64,000 nucleotides of DNA from Devosia sp. A8/3-2. Its GTDB lineage: Bacteria; Pseudomonadota; Alphaproteobacteria; Rhizobiales; Devosiaceae. Made by a program: the position numbers and the translations under genes. Shown in pieces: positions 9,490 to 18,972 of this stretch (position 1 is its first letter; each line of letters opens with the position of its first letter). Where the stretch lies: the NCBI GenBank assembly GCA_025452255.1, contig CP104974.1:2396156-2460155 (forward strand), in the 5' to 3' direction. Under the pieces are notes generated by a model, which saw nothing but the letters and a program-made list of their open reading frames with translations, was not told the DNA's origin and did no database searches.

Positions 9490-11046
9490 TCACATCTGGT
9501 CAGCCGAGCGATAGGCCGGGCACAGTAGGGTCAGCATCGGATTGGCGCTGCCGGAGCTGGGGAAGACCGAAGGCGATAATATTCGGACATTGGGGAAGGC
9601 GTGGCAGAGCAATTGCTCGTTGACGACGCTGTCGGCGGCGCTCAAGCCCATGCGCGTGCTGCCCGAGGGATGGAAGACGTCGTGGAAATCGCTTTCCCGC
9701 AGGGGCGCATCAGGGGGCATTGACCACTCGATCTGACATGCGCTCTGCAAATCATGCCCCTCCCACATCCGCCGGTAGATGGCGAGGGCCCGATCGGCGG
9801 TCCTGAGGTCGCTATCCAGAATCTGCCAATCGAGCTTGGCCCGTGGAACGCCGAAGGGGTCGGTGCTTTCGGAGAGGCCGATGCGGCTGGTGGCGGCCGG
9901 GAGCTGTTCGGTGCGGATTTCGGCGTGAATCTCTACAGAAGGCGGCAAGAGCCAGTCAAAATGCGCCAATCGCCGGGCAGCGGCATGAGCGATCTTGCGG
10001 CCGGAGACCGTGGTGGCGCCGAGACTGGCATTGGGCTTGTCGAGCCGGCGGCGCAGATGGTCGCGCACCACGGTGACGTCATCGTCCTTCATGTCGAGGC
10101 GCAGGCAGAGATAGGCCGAGCCGATGCCCCCGGTCCGCTGGGCAGCCGGCAGGAGCTCGAAATGGGTAGCGTGACGTTGCCCTCCGGTGCGCGCATGGCC
10201 GACCAGATAGGCGATCATGTTGGGGGTGAAGCGGAAGACTCTGCCGACATTGACTGCCGTGTGGTCGACGAAATGCTCACCGATCGGGCCGGTGGACTCG
10301 GCATTGGCGTTGGCCTTGCGGGCAAGCAATAGCAACAGCCGGGTGCTTTCCAGCGTGCCCGCAGCAAAGACGAACTGATCGGCCTGAATGGAGATGCTGC
10401 GGCCATGAAAGCCGGTAGCGCGGGCCGGGGCGATGCGATTGCCCTCGGGCGCCGAGTCAAAATCTACCGCCGTTGCATTGGAGAGGACGGTGATATTGCG
10501 ATTGCGGGCGATCTCGGGGGCCAGTTGCAGATAGACATTGCGGTTGCGGAACGGCACGATCTTGGGCAGCCGGCATTCGACCCCATCGACCCGGCCGATG
10601 GAGACCGAGCTCTCTGGACGGCCCTGCGGCAGCTGCGCAAAATCGCGATCCGGCATGTCGAAGAGGATCTCAACATCGCGGGTGTGGCGGTAGATATCGT
10701 CATAGCTGATCGGCCGGGCGGGAACGCCGGCATAGTCGCGCGCCGTGAGATCATGTCGCGTCAAGGCAATGAGCCGGCCGCCCCAGAGATCGGACGTGCC
10801 GCCCGAGCCGCGGTGACGCCCCTTCAGGGCGCCGTCATAGCCGGCGGCCGGGGCTTCAATGGAATTGAGGGCCGCCGCCTGCGTGGTAGGCGCGGAGTGA
10901 CCACTTTCGAGGACGATGACGCGTTTGCCGCGTTGGGCCAGCCGCGTGGCTGCGGCTATTCCTGCCGGGCCGGCCCCGATGACGCAAACGTCCCATCTTG
11001 AGCCAAAGTCCGCAGGGTTTGCTGTACTAAGATCAACATGCGGCAC
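9490..11046 (-). CDS. GMC-family flavin oxidoreductase
   Basis: 518 residues with an intact frame. The FAD dinucleotide motif GAGPAG is at residues 24-29, a GSGGTSDLWGG loop follows near residue 81, and the C-terminal half has the conserved FHPSGSTRMG and SSGSANPMLTL typical of glucose-methanol-choline oxidoreductases. The His in FHPSG is the likely active-site base. It would oxidise an alcohol, perhaps a sugar, but the substrate is unknown. It is convergent with ugd (35 bases apart), which places it beside sugar-nucleotide and glycan genes. No signal peptide is visible, so it is probably cytoplasmic. Confidence 0.8.
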   Translation of the reverse strand: MPHVDLSTANPADFGSRWDVCVIGAGPAGIAAATRLAQRGKRVIVLESGHSAPTTQAAALNSIEAPAAGYDGALKGRHRGSGGTSDLWGGRLIALTRHDLTARDYAGVPARPISYDDIYRHTRDVEILFDMPDRDFAQLPQGRPESSVSIGRVDGVECRLPKIVPFRNRNVYLQLAPEIARNRNITVLSNATAVDFDSAPEGNRIAPARATGFHGRSISIQADQFVFAAGTLESTRLLLLLARKANANAESTGPIGEHFVDHTAVNVGRVFRFTPNMIAYLVGHARTGGQRHATHFELLPAAQRTGGIGSAYLCLRLDMKDDDVTVVRDHLRRRLDKPNASLGATTVSGRKIAHAAARRLAHFDWLLPPSVEIHAEIRTEQLPAATSRIGLSESTDPFGVPRAKLDWQILDSDLRTADRALAIYRRMWEGHDLQSACQIEWSMPPDAPLRESDFHDVFHPSGSTRMGLSAADSVVNEQLLCHAFPNVRILSPSVFPSSGSANPMLTLLCPAYRSADQM

Positions 11047-11292
11047 ACTTTCGCTCCAAATGCGGCAATGATGTCAATTCTGTATTATTGCGGAAGGTGA
11101 GGGGATGTACTTCCGTGGGGGATATTATTTCCCTTAACGCATGTTGATGATGGCATTTCATTTTGAGTTTTGCCACGAAGAATTTAGATCTTGCCGTGCT
11201 TACGGCAAGATTTTTTGTGGCGGGCAGTAATTTTCTAAAAGTACAAGTAAATGATGGCGTGAGCGTGCTGCCGTAGTGGCCGAATAGTCGGA

Positions 11293-12271
11293 TTAGAACG
11301 CCGTGGTCAGGACTTCGATGTCCTGTGGTGGGCCGGGTTTGACCTCGAATTCGCGGTTGAACACTCGGTCGCCTTGCTTGGCGAGCACGAGATAGGTGCC
11401 TTCGGCGAGTACCGTGGTGGGGAAGGCGCCCAGTTCGGTGAAGATGGTGGCGCCGTCGCTGGTCTTGATGGTCCAATCGACATCGGCGATGGCCTCGCCG
11501 CCGGCCTCGGAAACCAGCTTGAACGAGACTCGGCTGGCCGAGTGATAGAGCGTGGCGTCGGTCAATTGGCCGGGCTCGACCTGCAGGTCTGCACGCACCA
11601 CGGCATTGATGGCGCCGAAATGAGAGACCACGTGATAGGTGCCCGAATTGATGGTGACAATCTCATTGGCTTGCACGCCCCGGGCGACCGGGGTGCGGGT
11701 GGCTTCTGTCGCCCGAGGTGAAGATTTCAAAGCTCAGCAGATTGGGCGGAATGGGGATGTCGCCGGTGACCGCCGCATTGAGGCGCAGGGCGCCGGCTTC
11801 CAGAATATAAGTTTTCTGATTATCGCCGGGTTTGACGGTCAGCGTGTCGCTGATCTGGGCGCGGCCATAGGCGATGTGTACTGTGTAATCGCCGGGGGGC
11901 AGGGAGAGCTTGGCGGTGCCCTCGTCGGATTTGGCAGCCATGGCGATTTCGCCATTGGCCGCCGGCGTGGCGTCGAAAATGCGCCAGATCAATCCATCGG
12001 TGATGGGGGCGCTATCGGGCGTGATGAGAGCCGTGAGCGTCACCGGCTGGGGTGCCGAGGTGATGGCGGTGATGGCCTCGGTGGCTGGATTATCAGGTGA
12101 GACTTCCGGAGGGGTAATGGCCGGCCGGCCGTCGCGATCGGGCCGCGGGCGCGGCATGGGCGGCATTTCGGCGGCGTCCCGGGCGTAAACCGGTGCGATG
12201 GCGAGCGGCAGTATCGGCTGCGCTAACGCGAAAACACCCAGCAGGATCGCCATGAATGGCCCAAAACGCAT
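11293..12271 (-). CDS. Secreted protein with three similar beta-rich repeats
   Basis: About 325 residues after joining frames near 11720. It has a signal peptide (core FMAILLGVFALAQPIL), a proline-rich linker, then three repeats of roughly 80-100 residues. Each repeat follows one pattern: an opening like LIWRIFD, LSFEIF or VDWTIKT; a middle GTAKLSLPPGDYTVHI, ANEIVTINSGTYHVV or TVLAEGTYLVL; and a closing LTVKPGD, LQVEPGQ or FEVKPGP. This resembles carboxypeptidase-regulatory-like beta sandwiches. It probably sits in the periplasm or at the surface and binds something. No enzyme motif is visible. The two halves meet inside FEIFTSG, so a one-base loss explains the break. Confidence 0.6.
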
Positions 12272-12498
12272 ATCGATTACCCCGGCCTTGTCGCCTAAGC
12301 GGCGGTCAGCAAGCTGCGTACATAATGCGCTGCCACCGACTCGCAATCGGGCCGTGATAGGCAGCGATTGGGGAGAAGCTGTGTCACAGCCCGCCGCGAT
12401 TGGGAACCGGCGAGGCTCTGCGCCAAGCGATTTTATGTGAATGGGCTGGCCGCGCGGTGCTGTGACTTGTATTGCTCCGGCACTATCGGGAGATCACC

Positions 12499-13081
12499 AT
12501 GCCTGCCAATGCCGCCCTCGTTGACTACCTGCTGACGCGCCGCTCGGTCGGTCCGGCCTTTCTGGTCGAGCCGGGTCCGAGCGCGGAAGAGCTCAAAACG
12601 CTGCTGACGATTGGGACACGCGTTCCCGACCATGGCAAGCTGGCGCCGTGGCGGCTGGTGCTGTTCGTTGGAGACGAGCGGCGGCGGGCAGGGGCCGTGC
12701 TGGCCGACATTGCCAAGACCAAGAATCCGGGCGTTGCCGACACCGAACTGGATGTCGAACGGCAGCGCTTTCTGCCGGCACCGTTGACCATTGGCGTGGT
12801 TTCTGACGGCGGTAGAACATCCCAAGATCCCCGAATTCGAGCAGCTGATCTCGGCGGGCAATGTGGCGTTCAACCTGGTGCATGCGGCCAATGCGCTGGG
12901 CTATGCGGCGCAATGGGTGACCCGCTGGTACGCCTATGACGCCGAAGCGGCGCAGGCGCTGGGAGCAAGGCTGGGCGAACGGTTTGTGGGGTTTGTGCAT
13001 GTCGGCACGCCCACTACCAAGATCGAAGATCGTCCGCGTCCGGCGCTTGACGATGTCGTGACCTATTGGTCGGGCCAATAG
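12499..13081 (+). CDS. Nitroreductase family protein (YdjA-like)
   Basis: FMN-dependent NAD(P)H oxidoreductase of about 193 residues. The start LLTRRSVG and the motif RVPDHGKLAPWRLVLF mark the YdjA/RutE-like branch, and the C-terminal half has NVAFNLVHAANALGYAAQWVT, which contacts FMN and the dimer partner. One extra T near 12806 breaks the frame between GVVS and TAVEHPK. Start ATG 12499 follows GGGAGATCACC. The substrate is unknown; such enzymes reduce nitroaromatics in vitro. It is monocistronic by spacing. Confidence 0.85.
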
Positions 13082-13146
13082 TGGTTAACGTGACATTAAC
13101 CCGGATTAGCGCTTTCTAAACGCAGCGATTCCCGGGTGAGTTTTGG

Positions 13147-14052
13147 ATGGGCGTGCAACCCATTTCAGTGCCGCAAAGCTCGGCCTATGTCCTGACCGCT
13201 GCGGGCGACAGGAATGGGGTGGATTTCGACTACCTGTTGCAAACCGCCATGCGAGAAAGCAGCCTCAATCCGCAGGCCAAAGCGCAGACTTCGTCGGCCG
13301 TCGGGCTGTTCCAGTTTCTTGAATCGACTCGGTTGCAGGTGCTCAAGCAAGAGGGGCCGCGGCTGGGCTATGGCCAATATGCTGATGCCATTGAGGTGAC
13401 GGGGAGTGGGGACTATATCGTGCGAGACCCGGCGCAAAAGGCTGATATCCTCAAGCTGCGCGAAGACCCGCAAATGGCGGCGGATCTGGCGGCGGCCTTC
13501 ACCAAGAGCAATGGCGATTATCTGAGTGGACGGTTTGGGCGGATGCCAAGCGCGGGCGAGCTGTATATTGCCCATTTCCCGGGGGCGCAGGGGGCGGAGC
13601 GCATGTTCACGGCCGGGCTGCAAAACCCCGAGCAGATTGCGGCGCAACTGTTTCCCAAGCAGGCGGCGGCAAACAAGGCGATCTTTTATAGCGATGGCCG
13701 GGCGCGGACGATCCGCGAGGTCTACCAATCGCTGGTGGCCAAGCATGACGGCAGCCAGCCGGCGGCGACGTTCACGGCCCAGCAGATGAGCGGGGCGAAG
13801 CCGGACGCGCCGGTTATTGCCTCGCGCTTCTCGCCTGAGAACATGTCGTTTACGGGATTGTTTCGCACCGAGGCCGAGGGGACCGCCAAGTCGCCGCTCA
13901 GTTTGCCGGAGGAAGGCGCTGCGTTTTTCACGCAGCTTTATGCGCTAGGCAAGCCAGCTAGCCTCTCGAATCCACCTCGTGAATCAGCGGCATATCATAG
14001 CGGAATAGACCCCTGTTCGGCGCATTTAGAATTTGTCAGTCATTGGGGGTGA
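13147..14052 (+). CDS. Lytic transglycosylase-like protein
   Basis: About 301 residues with a goose-type lysozyme fold signature near the N-terminus: MRESSLNPQAKA with likely catalytic Glu37, then SSAVGLFQFLESTRL. No signal peptide is visible, and a soluble cytoplasmic start followed by SLT is common for related proteins in Rhizobiales linked to flagella or cell-wall turnover. The middle has GELYIAHFPGAQGAERM, also typical of this group. The last 30 residues (from about GKPASL) have unusual composition and may come from another small indel, so the true C-terminus is uncertain. Confidence 0.72.
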   Translation: MGVQPISVPQSSAYVLTAAGDRNGVDFDYLLQTAMRESSLNPQAKAQTSSAVGLFQFLESTRLQVLKQEGPRLGYGQYADAIEVTGSGDYIVRDPAQKADILKLREDPQMAADLAAAFTKSNGDYLSGRFGRMPSAGELYIAHFPGAQGAERMFTAGLQNPEQIAAQLFPKQAAANKAIFYSDGRARTIREVYQSLVAKHDGSQPAATFTAQQMSGAKPDAPVIASRFSPENMSFTGLFRTEAEGTAKSPLSLPEEGAAFFTQLYALGKPASLSNPPRESAAYHSGIDPCSAHLEFVSHWG

Positions 14053-14404
14053 GAGTGATTGAACTGCAATCCGGTTGGGATGAATCTGCTGTAGCTGAGC
14101 GATTCTAAAACAATTCGGGCGCTAGCGAACCGATGGATTGAAAGATGGCCAGATCGACTACTCGGGGGAAGTCGAAACGGGGCGCGGAATACCAAGAGGT
14201 TGGATGATCACAGGGATGGCAATTGCCGCCTCGGTTGTTCATAGTAGCCGCAGGGTATGCCGCGATCAGCCTGTTCGACTCGGCCTCCAGCATTCTCTGA
14301 CTGCCGGATATGATCTTGGGCGTTTGAACGCACCTGCTGCGTTATGGTGAACCGTTCCTTAAAACTTGCCGCTTAGTCTGCCCAGAGTTGCTCCGGGGTG
14401 TGGC
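14053..14404. other. Gene-free stretch
   Basis: About 350 bases between the transglycosylase and the DUF2336 gene. Short frames on both strands have no ribosome site and no recognisable product. It presumably contains the DUF2336 promoter and perhaps the true 3' end of the transglycosylase if an indel near 13950 shortened it. Confidence 0.4.
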
Positions 14405-15606
14405 ATGGTTGAGTATAACGAGTTCCTCTGGCTGGCGCAGTCGCCCGATAGCGAAGAGCGCGGGCAGGCGGCCTATATGGCGGCGAGCGCCTATCTCAAT
14501 CACCACGGTCCCGCCGATGAACATGCCGCGCTTTACGCCGTGCTGTTCCGGTTTCTCGAAGACCCGTCCGTCAAGGTGCGCGCCGCGCTGGCCTATGGGC
14601 TGCTGCATTCGGCCGAGGCGCCGCGCCCGATCATCATGGCGCTGCTGCACGATAGCGGGGTGATTGCCCGGGCCGTGCTGCAATATTCCCCAGTGCTGAT
14701 CGATGCGGATATGATGCCGGTGGTGCGCCGTGGCGAGGCGGACTTGCTGATTGCCATCAGCCAGCGGCAAAAGCTCAGCTTGCGGCTGGTCGATGCGCTG
14801 ATCGGGCGTGAGCATCGGCAGATGACGCTGAAATTGCTGGCACGAGTGGATATCTCGATCGGCGCGGCCTGCTTTGATCGGTTGGTGGCCGCTTATGGTG
14901 CAGATGCGCAGATGCGCGGTGCCTTGCTGCGGCGGCAGGATCTGCCGGCGGGCGCGCGGCTCTTGCTGGTGCAGCAGGCCATGGAGGCCATGTGCGGCGC
15001 CCGTATCGTCAAGGGCGCGGTGGCGCCCGAACGGCTGAACCGGCTGCTGCGCGATAGCGTGGATACGGCCATTTCGGAGATTGGCGAGCGGGAGGCGATC
15101 AATCCCGGCACGGGTTATGCGGCCGAATTGATTGCCAGCGACAGGCTCAATATGCGGGTGTTGCTGCATGCCATGGTCACCGGCCATGTGATGTTCTTTG
15201 CCAATTGCGTGGCCGAGCTTAGCCAATCGCCGCGCGACAAGGTGTTTAGCGTGCTCGAGGCGGGAAGCCGGGCGGCGATCAATGCGCTGCTGGTGCGCTG
15301 CGGCATGGGGCCGGCGATGCGGACCCGGTGATAAGGCTGATCGGGCATGCCCGCGCGACGGACTCGGCCGATGACGCGGCGGCGCGGCATCTGGTGGTGT
15401 CGGCGCTGACCGAGGGGCTGATTGCCGAATATGGCGGGGTTATCCCCGAGGAGCTGGAGGAAGCGTTTGCCTATCTCAGCGAGCAGAATGTGGCACTGGC
15501 CCGCAAGGCGGCCGTTGGCGTGATGTCGGCCTTTGCGCAGGAAGCGGGTGAGCGGCGCATGGTGACGCTGGATTGGGATGAGCAGGTGGCGTTGCCGGCT
15601 GCTTAG
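14405..15606 (+). CDS. DUF2336 family protein
   Basis: About 400 residues of helical-repeat character, matching the alphaproteobacterial DUF2336 family, whose function is unknown. The N-terminal half has HEAT-like helices (DPSVKVRAALAYGLLHS and similar); the C-terminal half has the alanine- and glutamate-rich helices seen in this family. The frame changes near 15322, where PAMRT is followed by VIRLIGHAR in another frame; joined, the length is normal. Start ATG 14405 was chosen because residues upstream do not look like the family. It is probably cytoplasmic. Confidence 0.65.
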
Positions 15607-15620
15607 GACCGTTCTCGTCC

Positions 15621-16394
15621 CTAGTAGCGGAACTGTTCGCTCAGGACGCGTTCTTCGAGGCTCGTGCCCGGATCGAAGAGCAGGGTGACGCCGCTGTCGC
15701 GGTCTTCGCGGATGACGACTTCGAGGACGTTCTGGAATTCTACATTGTCGGCGACGGCGCTGACCGGCCGCTTGGCGGCTTCGCGGGTGATGAATTTGAC
15801 TTCGGCGCGATTGCCCGGGATGGCGCCGCGCCAGCGGCGGGGCCGGAAGGGGGAGATTGGAGTCAGCGCCAGCAGGGGGCGTCGATCGGCAGGATCGGGC
15901 CGTGAGCGGATAGATTATAGGCGGTGGAGCCGGCCGGGGTGGAGAGCAGCACGCCATCGCAGATCAGCTCATCGAGGCGGGTTTCGCCATCGACGACAAT
16001 CTCGATCTTGGCGGCCTGATAGGTGGAGCGGAACAGCGACACTTCGTTGAGCGCCAGCGCCGTCTGGGTGACGCCCGAGGTGCTCAGCACGGTCATCGAA
16101 AGCGGGTAGATGCGGGTGGCCTGCGCCACCGAGAGGCGTTCGGCCAAAGTGTCTTCGGAAAAGACATTCATCAGAAAGCCGACCGAGCCGAAATTCATGC
16201 CATAGACCGGCACGTTGCGGCGCATGGCCCGGTGCAGGGTCTGCAGCATCAAGCCATCGCCGCCAAGGGCAACGACGACATCTGCCTCATCGAACGGCGT
16301 ATTGCCATAGCGTTCGCGCAGGAGCGCAGCGGCTCTGGTCGGCCTCGGCGGTGCCGTTGGTCACAAAGCCAACTCGATCTGTCTGGAAGCTCAA
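15621..16394 (-). CDS. nadK: NAD kinase
   Basis: Phosphorylates NAD+ to NADP+ with ATP. The family motifs are present in order: the GGDG box in [27 protein letters not shown], and [18 protein letters not shown]. Two indels break the frame: near 16335 (between ADQS and AALLRERYG) and near 15873 (a C lost from a C-run in IDAPLLALTP). Corrected, it is about 257 residues, the usual size. The best start is TTG 16392-16394 with GGAG seven bases upstream; the nearby ATG leads straight to a stop. It converges on the DUF2336 gene. Confidence 0.9.
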
Positions 16395-16501
16395 TTCATA
16401 TCTCCGGCAGGCAGCGTTGGCGTCGGGAGAGGGGTCTGCCGAAGCGTTCGGGCCCTAGCATAGAAGCCAAATCAGTGCCAGACGCAACGCCGTATGGTGC
16501 G

Positions 16502-17320
16502 CTATTGCGCTGGGCCGCGAGCAGTGGCCGTGAGCAGGTGGGGGACCTCGCCGGGGATCAGGCGGATGGCCGTAAGCCTGCCAGTGGCATAGGCGCCGGT
16601 ATCGATGCAGATGCGGCCGGGCGATATATAGGGCTCGGCGGCAGGCGTGTGGCCATGCACCACCAGCAGGTGTTCCGGCCATGGAGCCGTGCTGGCGGGC
16701 TCGTAGCGCATCCATTGCAGGATATCGTCGCTTTGCTGATCGAGCGGCACATCCGGCTTCATGCCGGCATGCACCAGCACGACGCCGGGCAGGCTCAGCG
16801 TGACGGGCAGGCTTTCCGAGAATTCCAGATGGCCGAAGGGGATGTGGCTGCGCAGTCGGCCCAGCCGCGCCTGTACTGTGATGGTGGTAAAGCCAGCCAT
16901 GGGCACGCCATAGGATTGCAGGGTTTCGGCTGCGCCCAGCTTGAGCCATTGCGCACCAGCCACCGGGTTGCGGCAATAGGCGAGCATGAGCTCTTCGTGG
17001 TTGCCGGCCAAGCAGATGCGGCGCGTGCCCGGGGGCGGCGGCGACAGCAAATGGTCGATAACGCCAGCGGAATTGGCGCCGCGATCCACATAATCGCCGA
17101 GATAGACCAGCCAGATTTCGCCGGTGGCGCCAGCAGCGTCCTCGAGGATCATCTGCTCGATGCGTTGCAGTTCGGGCAGGCAGCCATGGATGTCACCGAT
17201 GGCATAGACCGCACTGGGCCATTGCTGCGCCACCGGGCGCTCACGCCCCTGCGGCGCCGGATCGGGCTGGCGCTGCGGCAACAGGCGCCGTATCAGCGAA
17301 AGCATGCTTGCCTGCGGCAT
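16502..17320 (-). CDS. Metallophosphoesterase (serine/threonine phosphatase type)
   Basis: About 272 residues with the three PPP-family metal motifs: GDIHG (residues 42-46), GDYVDRG (75-81) and GNHEE (from 106), then VHAG and VVHGHTP further on. Such enzymes in Rhizobiales hydrolyse phosphoprotein or diadenosine tetraphosphate; sequence alone does not separate them. Start ATG 17318-17320 has GGAG about ten bases upstream; an in-frame TTG lies 51 bases further up. It sits about 110 bases upstream of nadK in the same direction. The frame is intact. Confidence 0.8.
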   Translation of the reverse strand: MPQASMLSLIRRLLPQRQPDPAPQGRERPVAQQWPSAVYAIGDIHGCLPELQRIEQMILEDAAGATGEIWLVYLGDYVDRGANSAGVIDHLLSPPPPGTRRICLAGNHEELMLAYCRNPVAGAQWLKLGAAETLQSYGVPMAGFTTITVQARLGRLRSHIPFGHLEFSESLPVTLSLPGVVLVHAGMKPDVPLDQQSDDILQWMRYEPASTAPWPEHLLVVHGHTPAAEPYISPGRICIDTGAYATGRLTAIRLIPGEVPHLLTATARGPAQ

Positions 17321-17404
17321 TTGGCGATACACTCCGGCACGGACCTTGACTGCCGTGGAACGAGGATTCAAGCCTCAAACCAAGGTGTGATTAATGGCGG
17401 CAGA

Positions 17405-17986
17405 TCAGATCGCTAGGCAGTAGGAATTGTCGGTGCGTCGGGCATTGTCAAACCGGCCGGAATCGGTGGCCGGGCGCGGGCTCGGCTTCTCGTTGGGCGC
17501 CAGCGATCGCCGAATGCGTTGGGCTGCAGCCGCTATGCGGGCCAGGCGCAGCGCCGACCAGCAAGGCACGGCCGCGGCCGCGGCAAAAACGGCGGCAGCG
17601 ATCCATGCCGGCCAGATCTGTGCACTTGCGGCGATAGCCACAAAGGCCAGAGCGGTGACCGCAAATGCCAAGAGCCAGATGATCTTGCGGTTGCGGGCTG
17701 AATACCAGATGGCGGGATCGGAAAAGCGCCAGCCGACGCCATAGATATCGGCAGCCAGTAGGGCGCCGCGCCCCATTGCATTATAGAAATAGAAGGTGCC
17801 GGAGCGATCGGTGGCGAGAAATTCGGCCAGCACGGGTTCGGCAGCGACGCCGCGGAAGCCGTCGCCATCGGTGAAGCTGACTTCGGCGAAAACCTGATAG
17901 AGCTGTTTTTCAGCGCTCGGCTGGGCCGCTTCGATCGTCCCGTGCTTGATCGTGAAGTTCAAGCCTGCATCAAACGCTGGCACCAT
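17405..17986 (-). CDS. Membrane protein of unknown function
   Basis: 193 residues with two adjacent transmembrane segments near the middle (WLLAFAVTALAFVAIAASA and WIAAAVFAAAAAVPCW). A soluble N-terminal part contains short beta-type stretches (YQVFAEVSF, FYFYNAMGRG), and the C-terminus is basic. The layout resembles DUF3592-like proteins, but I cannot confirm the family. The frame is intact. It lies upstream of and in the same direction as the phosphatase, with no usable start shared between them. Confidence 0.45.
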   Translation of the reverse strand: MVPAFDAGLNFTIKHGTIEAAQPSAEKQLYQVFAEVSFTDGDGFRGVAAEPVLAEFLATDRSGTFYFYNAMGRGALLAADIYGVGWRFSDPAIWYSARNRKIIWLLAFAVTALAFVAIAASAQIWPAWIAAAVFAAAAAVPCWSALRLARIAAAAQRIRRSLAPNEKPSPRPATDSGRFDNARRTDNSYCLAI

Positions 17987-18639
17987 CGCATTTCCACCGT
18001 GACAAGAGCCAGATTGGACGCGTCAGACAAATCTGATGGCGGGCGTCTGACAGCTTCGTAGAGATTGCTGTGACAATATCCAAACGAGGACCCGGCACAA
18101 GCACGGCAGCGGGGCGGGGATGGGATGTCCAATGGATTTTTTGTGAGCGAGGTGTGCGAGAAATACCTAGGTCTCAGCCAATTATAAGTATTGCTGCGGC
18201 GGAAACAGTCATGCGATATCGTCGTGGAATAGGGAAAGAGGCGGACAGCACCCGTTGCGGCGGAAGAATGCTGCCCATCGACGTCCGTCGATGTCGATAA
18301 CTGGTATCGAGCCCAACAAATACAATACAGTAAGAGGGGTGGTGCGGCTATATGACGTTTGATTAATTTATCTGCGTTTCGGGAATATCTAAGATGCGCC
18401 GATTTAATTGACGTCAGTATTCGGAGTTGAGTTATCCTGATTTATTGTATCTGGATTCTCTTGAATACAGTATGTCGATTTTGATTGGAGCGGATGGGAC
18501 GATTTTTGTGCAACGGGCCCCAAAAAGACCAATCCGCTGACTAAGGGATGGGTTTGCTGTGAGGCGCTTGTTGGTCTGCCGGCAGCGGGCGGCATTGTTT
18601 ACATCGGGGCATCCAGAGACTGCAGGAGGAGGATCGCGA
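17987..18639. other. Gene-free stretch
   Basis: About 650 bases without a convincing gene. An open frame at 18070-18300 (+) lacks a ribosome site and has composition unlike neighbouring proteins. Base composition drops in GC between 18300 and 18500, suggesting promoter DNA for the gene at 18640. No repeat, tRNA or terminator was identified. Confidence 0.4.
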
Positions 18640-18972
18640 TTGGCCAGTGGCTATACGTGGACCGACGATGAAGACCATGTCGCGGCCGACGCCGTGACGG
18701 TCAGCATCGGTTCCGACACGCGGATACTCAAGATTGCTGGGGTGGAATTCGGTACGGCCAGCGCTCGGGTCTATTGGCCCGGAACAATGCACCATGGCGA
18801 GCATATCGAGCCTCGGGCAGAAGGGCCGTTCGACGATGTCGGCGTGGCGCTCGACTATGCGGCGCAGATGTCGGCGCTTTATGGCTTCAACCGCGTTGTC
18901 GTTGCCCTGCAGGACGCGTCACTGTGGCGCGACACATGGGGCGAATTGGGATCGCGTCTGCAGACCCATTAA
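18640..18972 (+). CDS. Hypothetical protein, TTG start
   Basis: About 110 residues, unrecognised. It begins at TTG 18640 because an excellent AGGAGG lies seven bases upstream and no ATG is as well placed; the frame is open further up. It is acidic at the N-terminus (TWTDDEDHVAAD), followed by alternating beta-like segments (ILKIAGVEFGTASARVYW) and a helix ending in VVVALQDASLWRDTWGELG. No signal peptide is seen. Its end overlaps the convergent exo-endonuclease-like gene by four bases. Confidence 0.5.
   Translation: MASGYTWTDDEDHVAADAVTVSIGSDTRILKIAGVEFGTASARVYWPGTMHHGEHIEPRAEGPFDDVGVALDYAAQMSALYGFNRVVVALQDASLWRDTWGELGSRLQTH

Noticed and set aside
18070..18300. Open frame of 76 codons in a gene-free region
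   Set aside because: No ribosome site, no recognisable motif and unusual composition.
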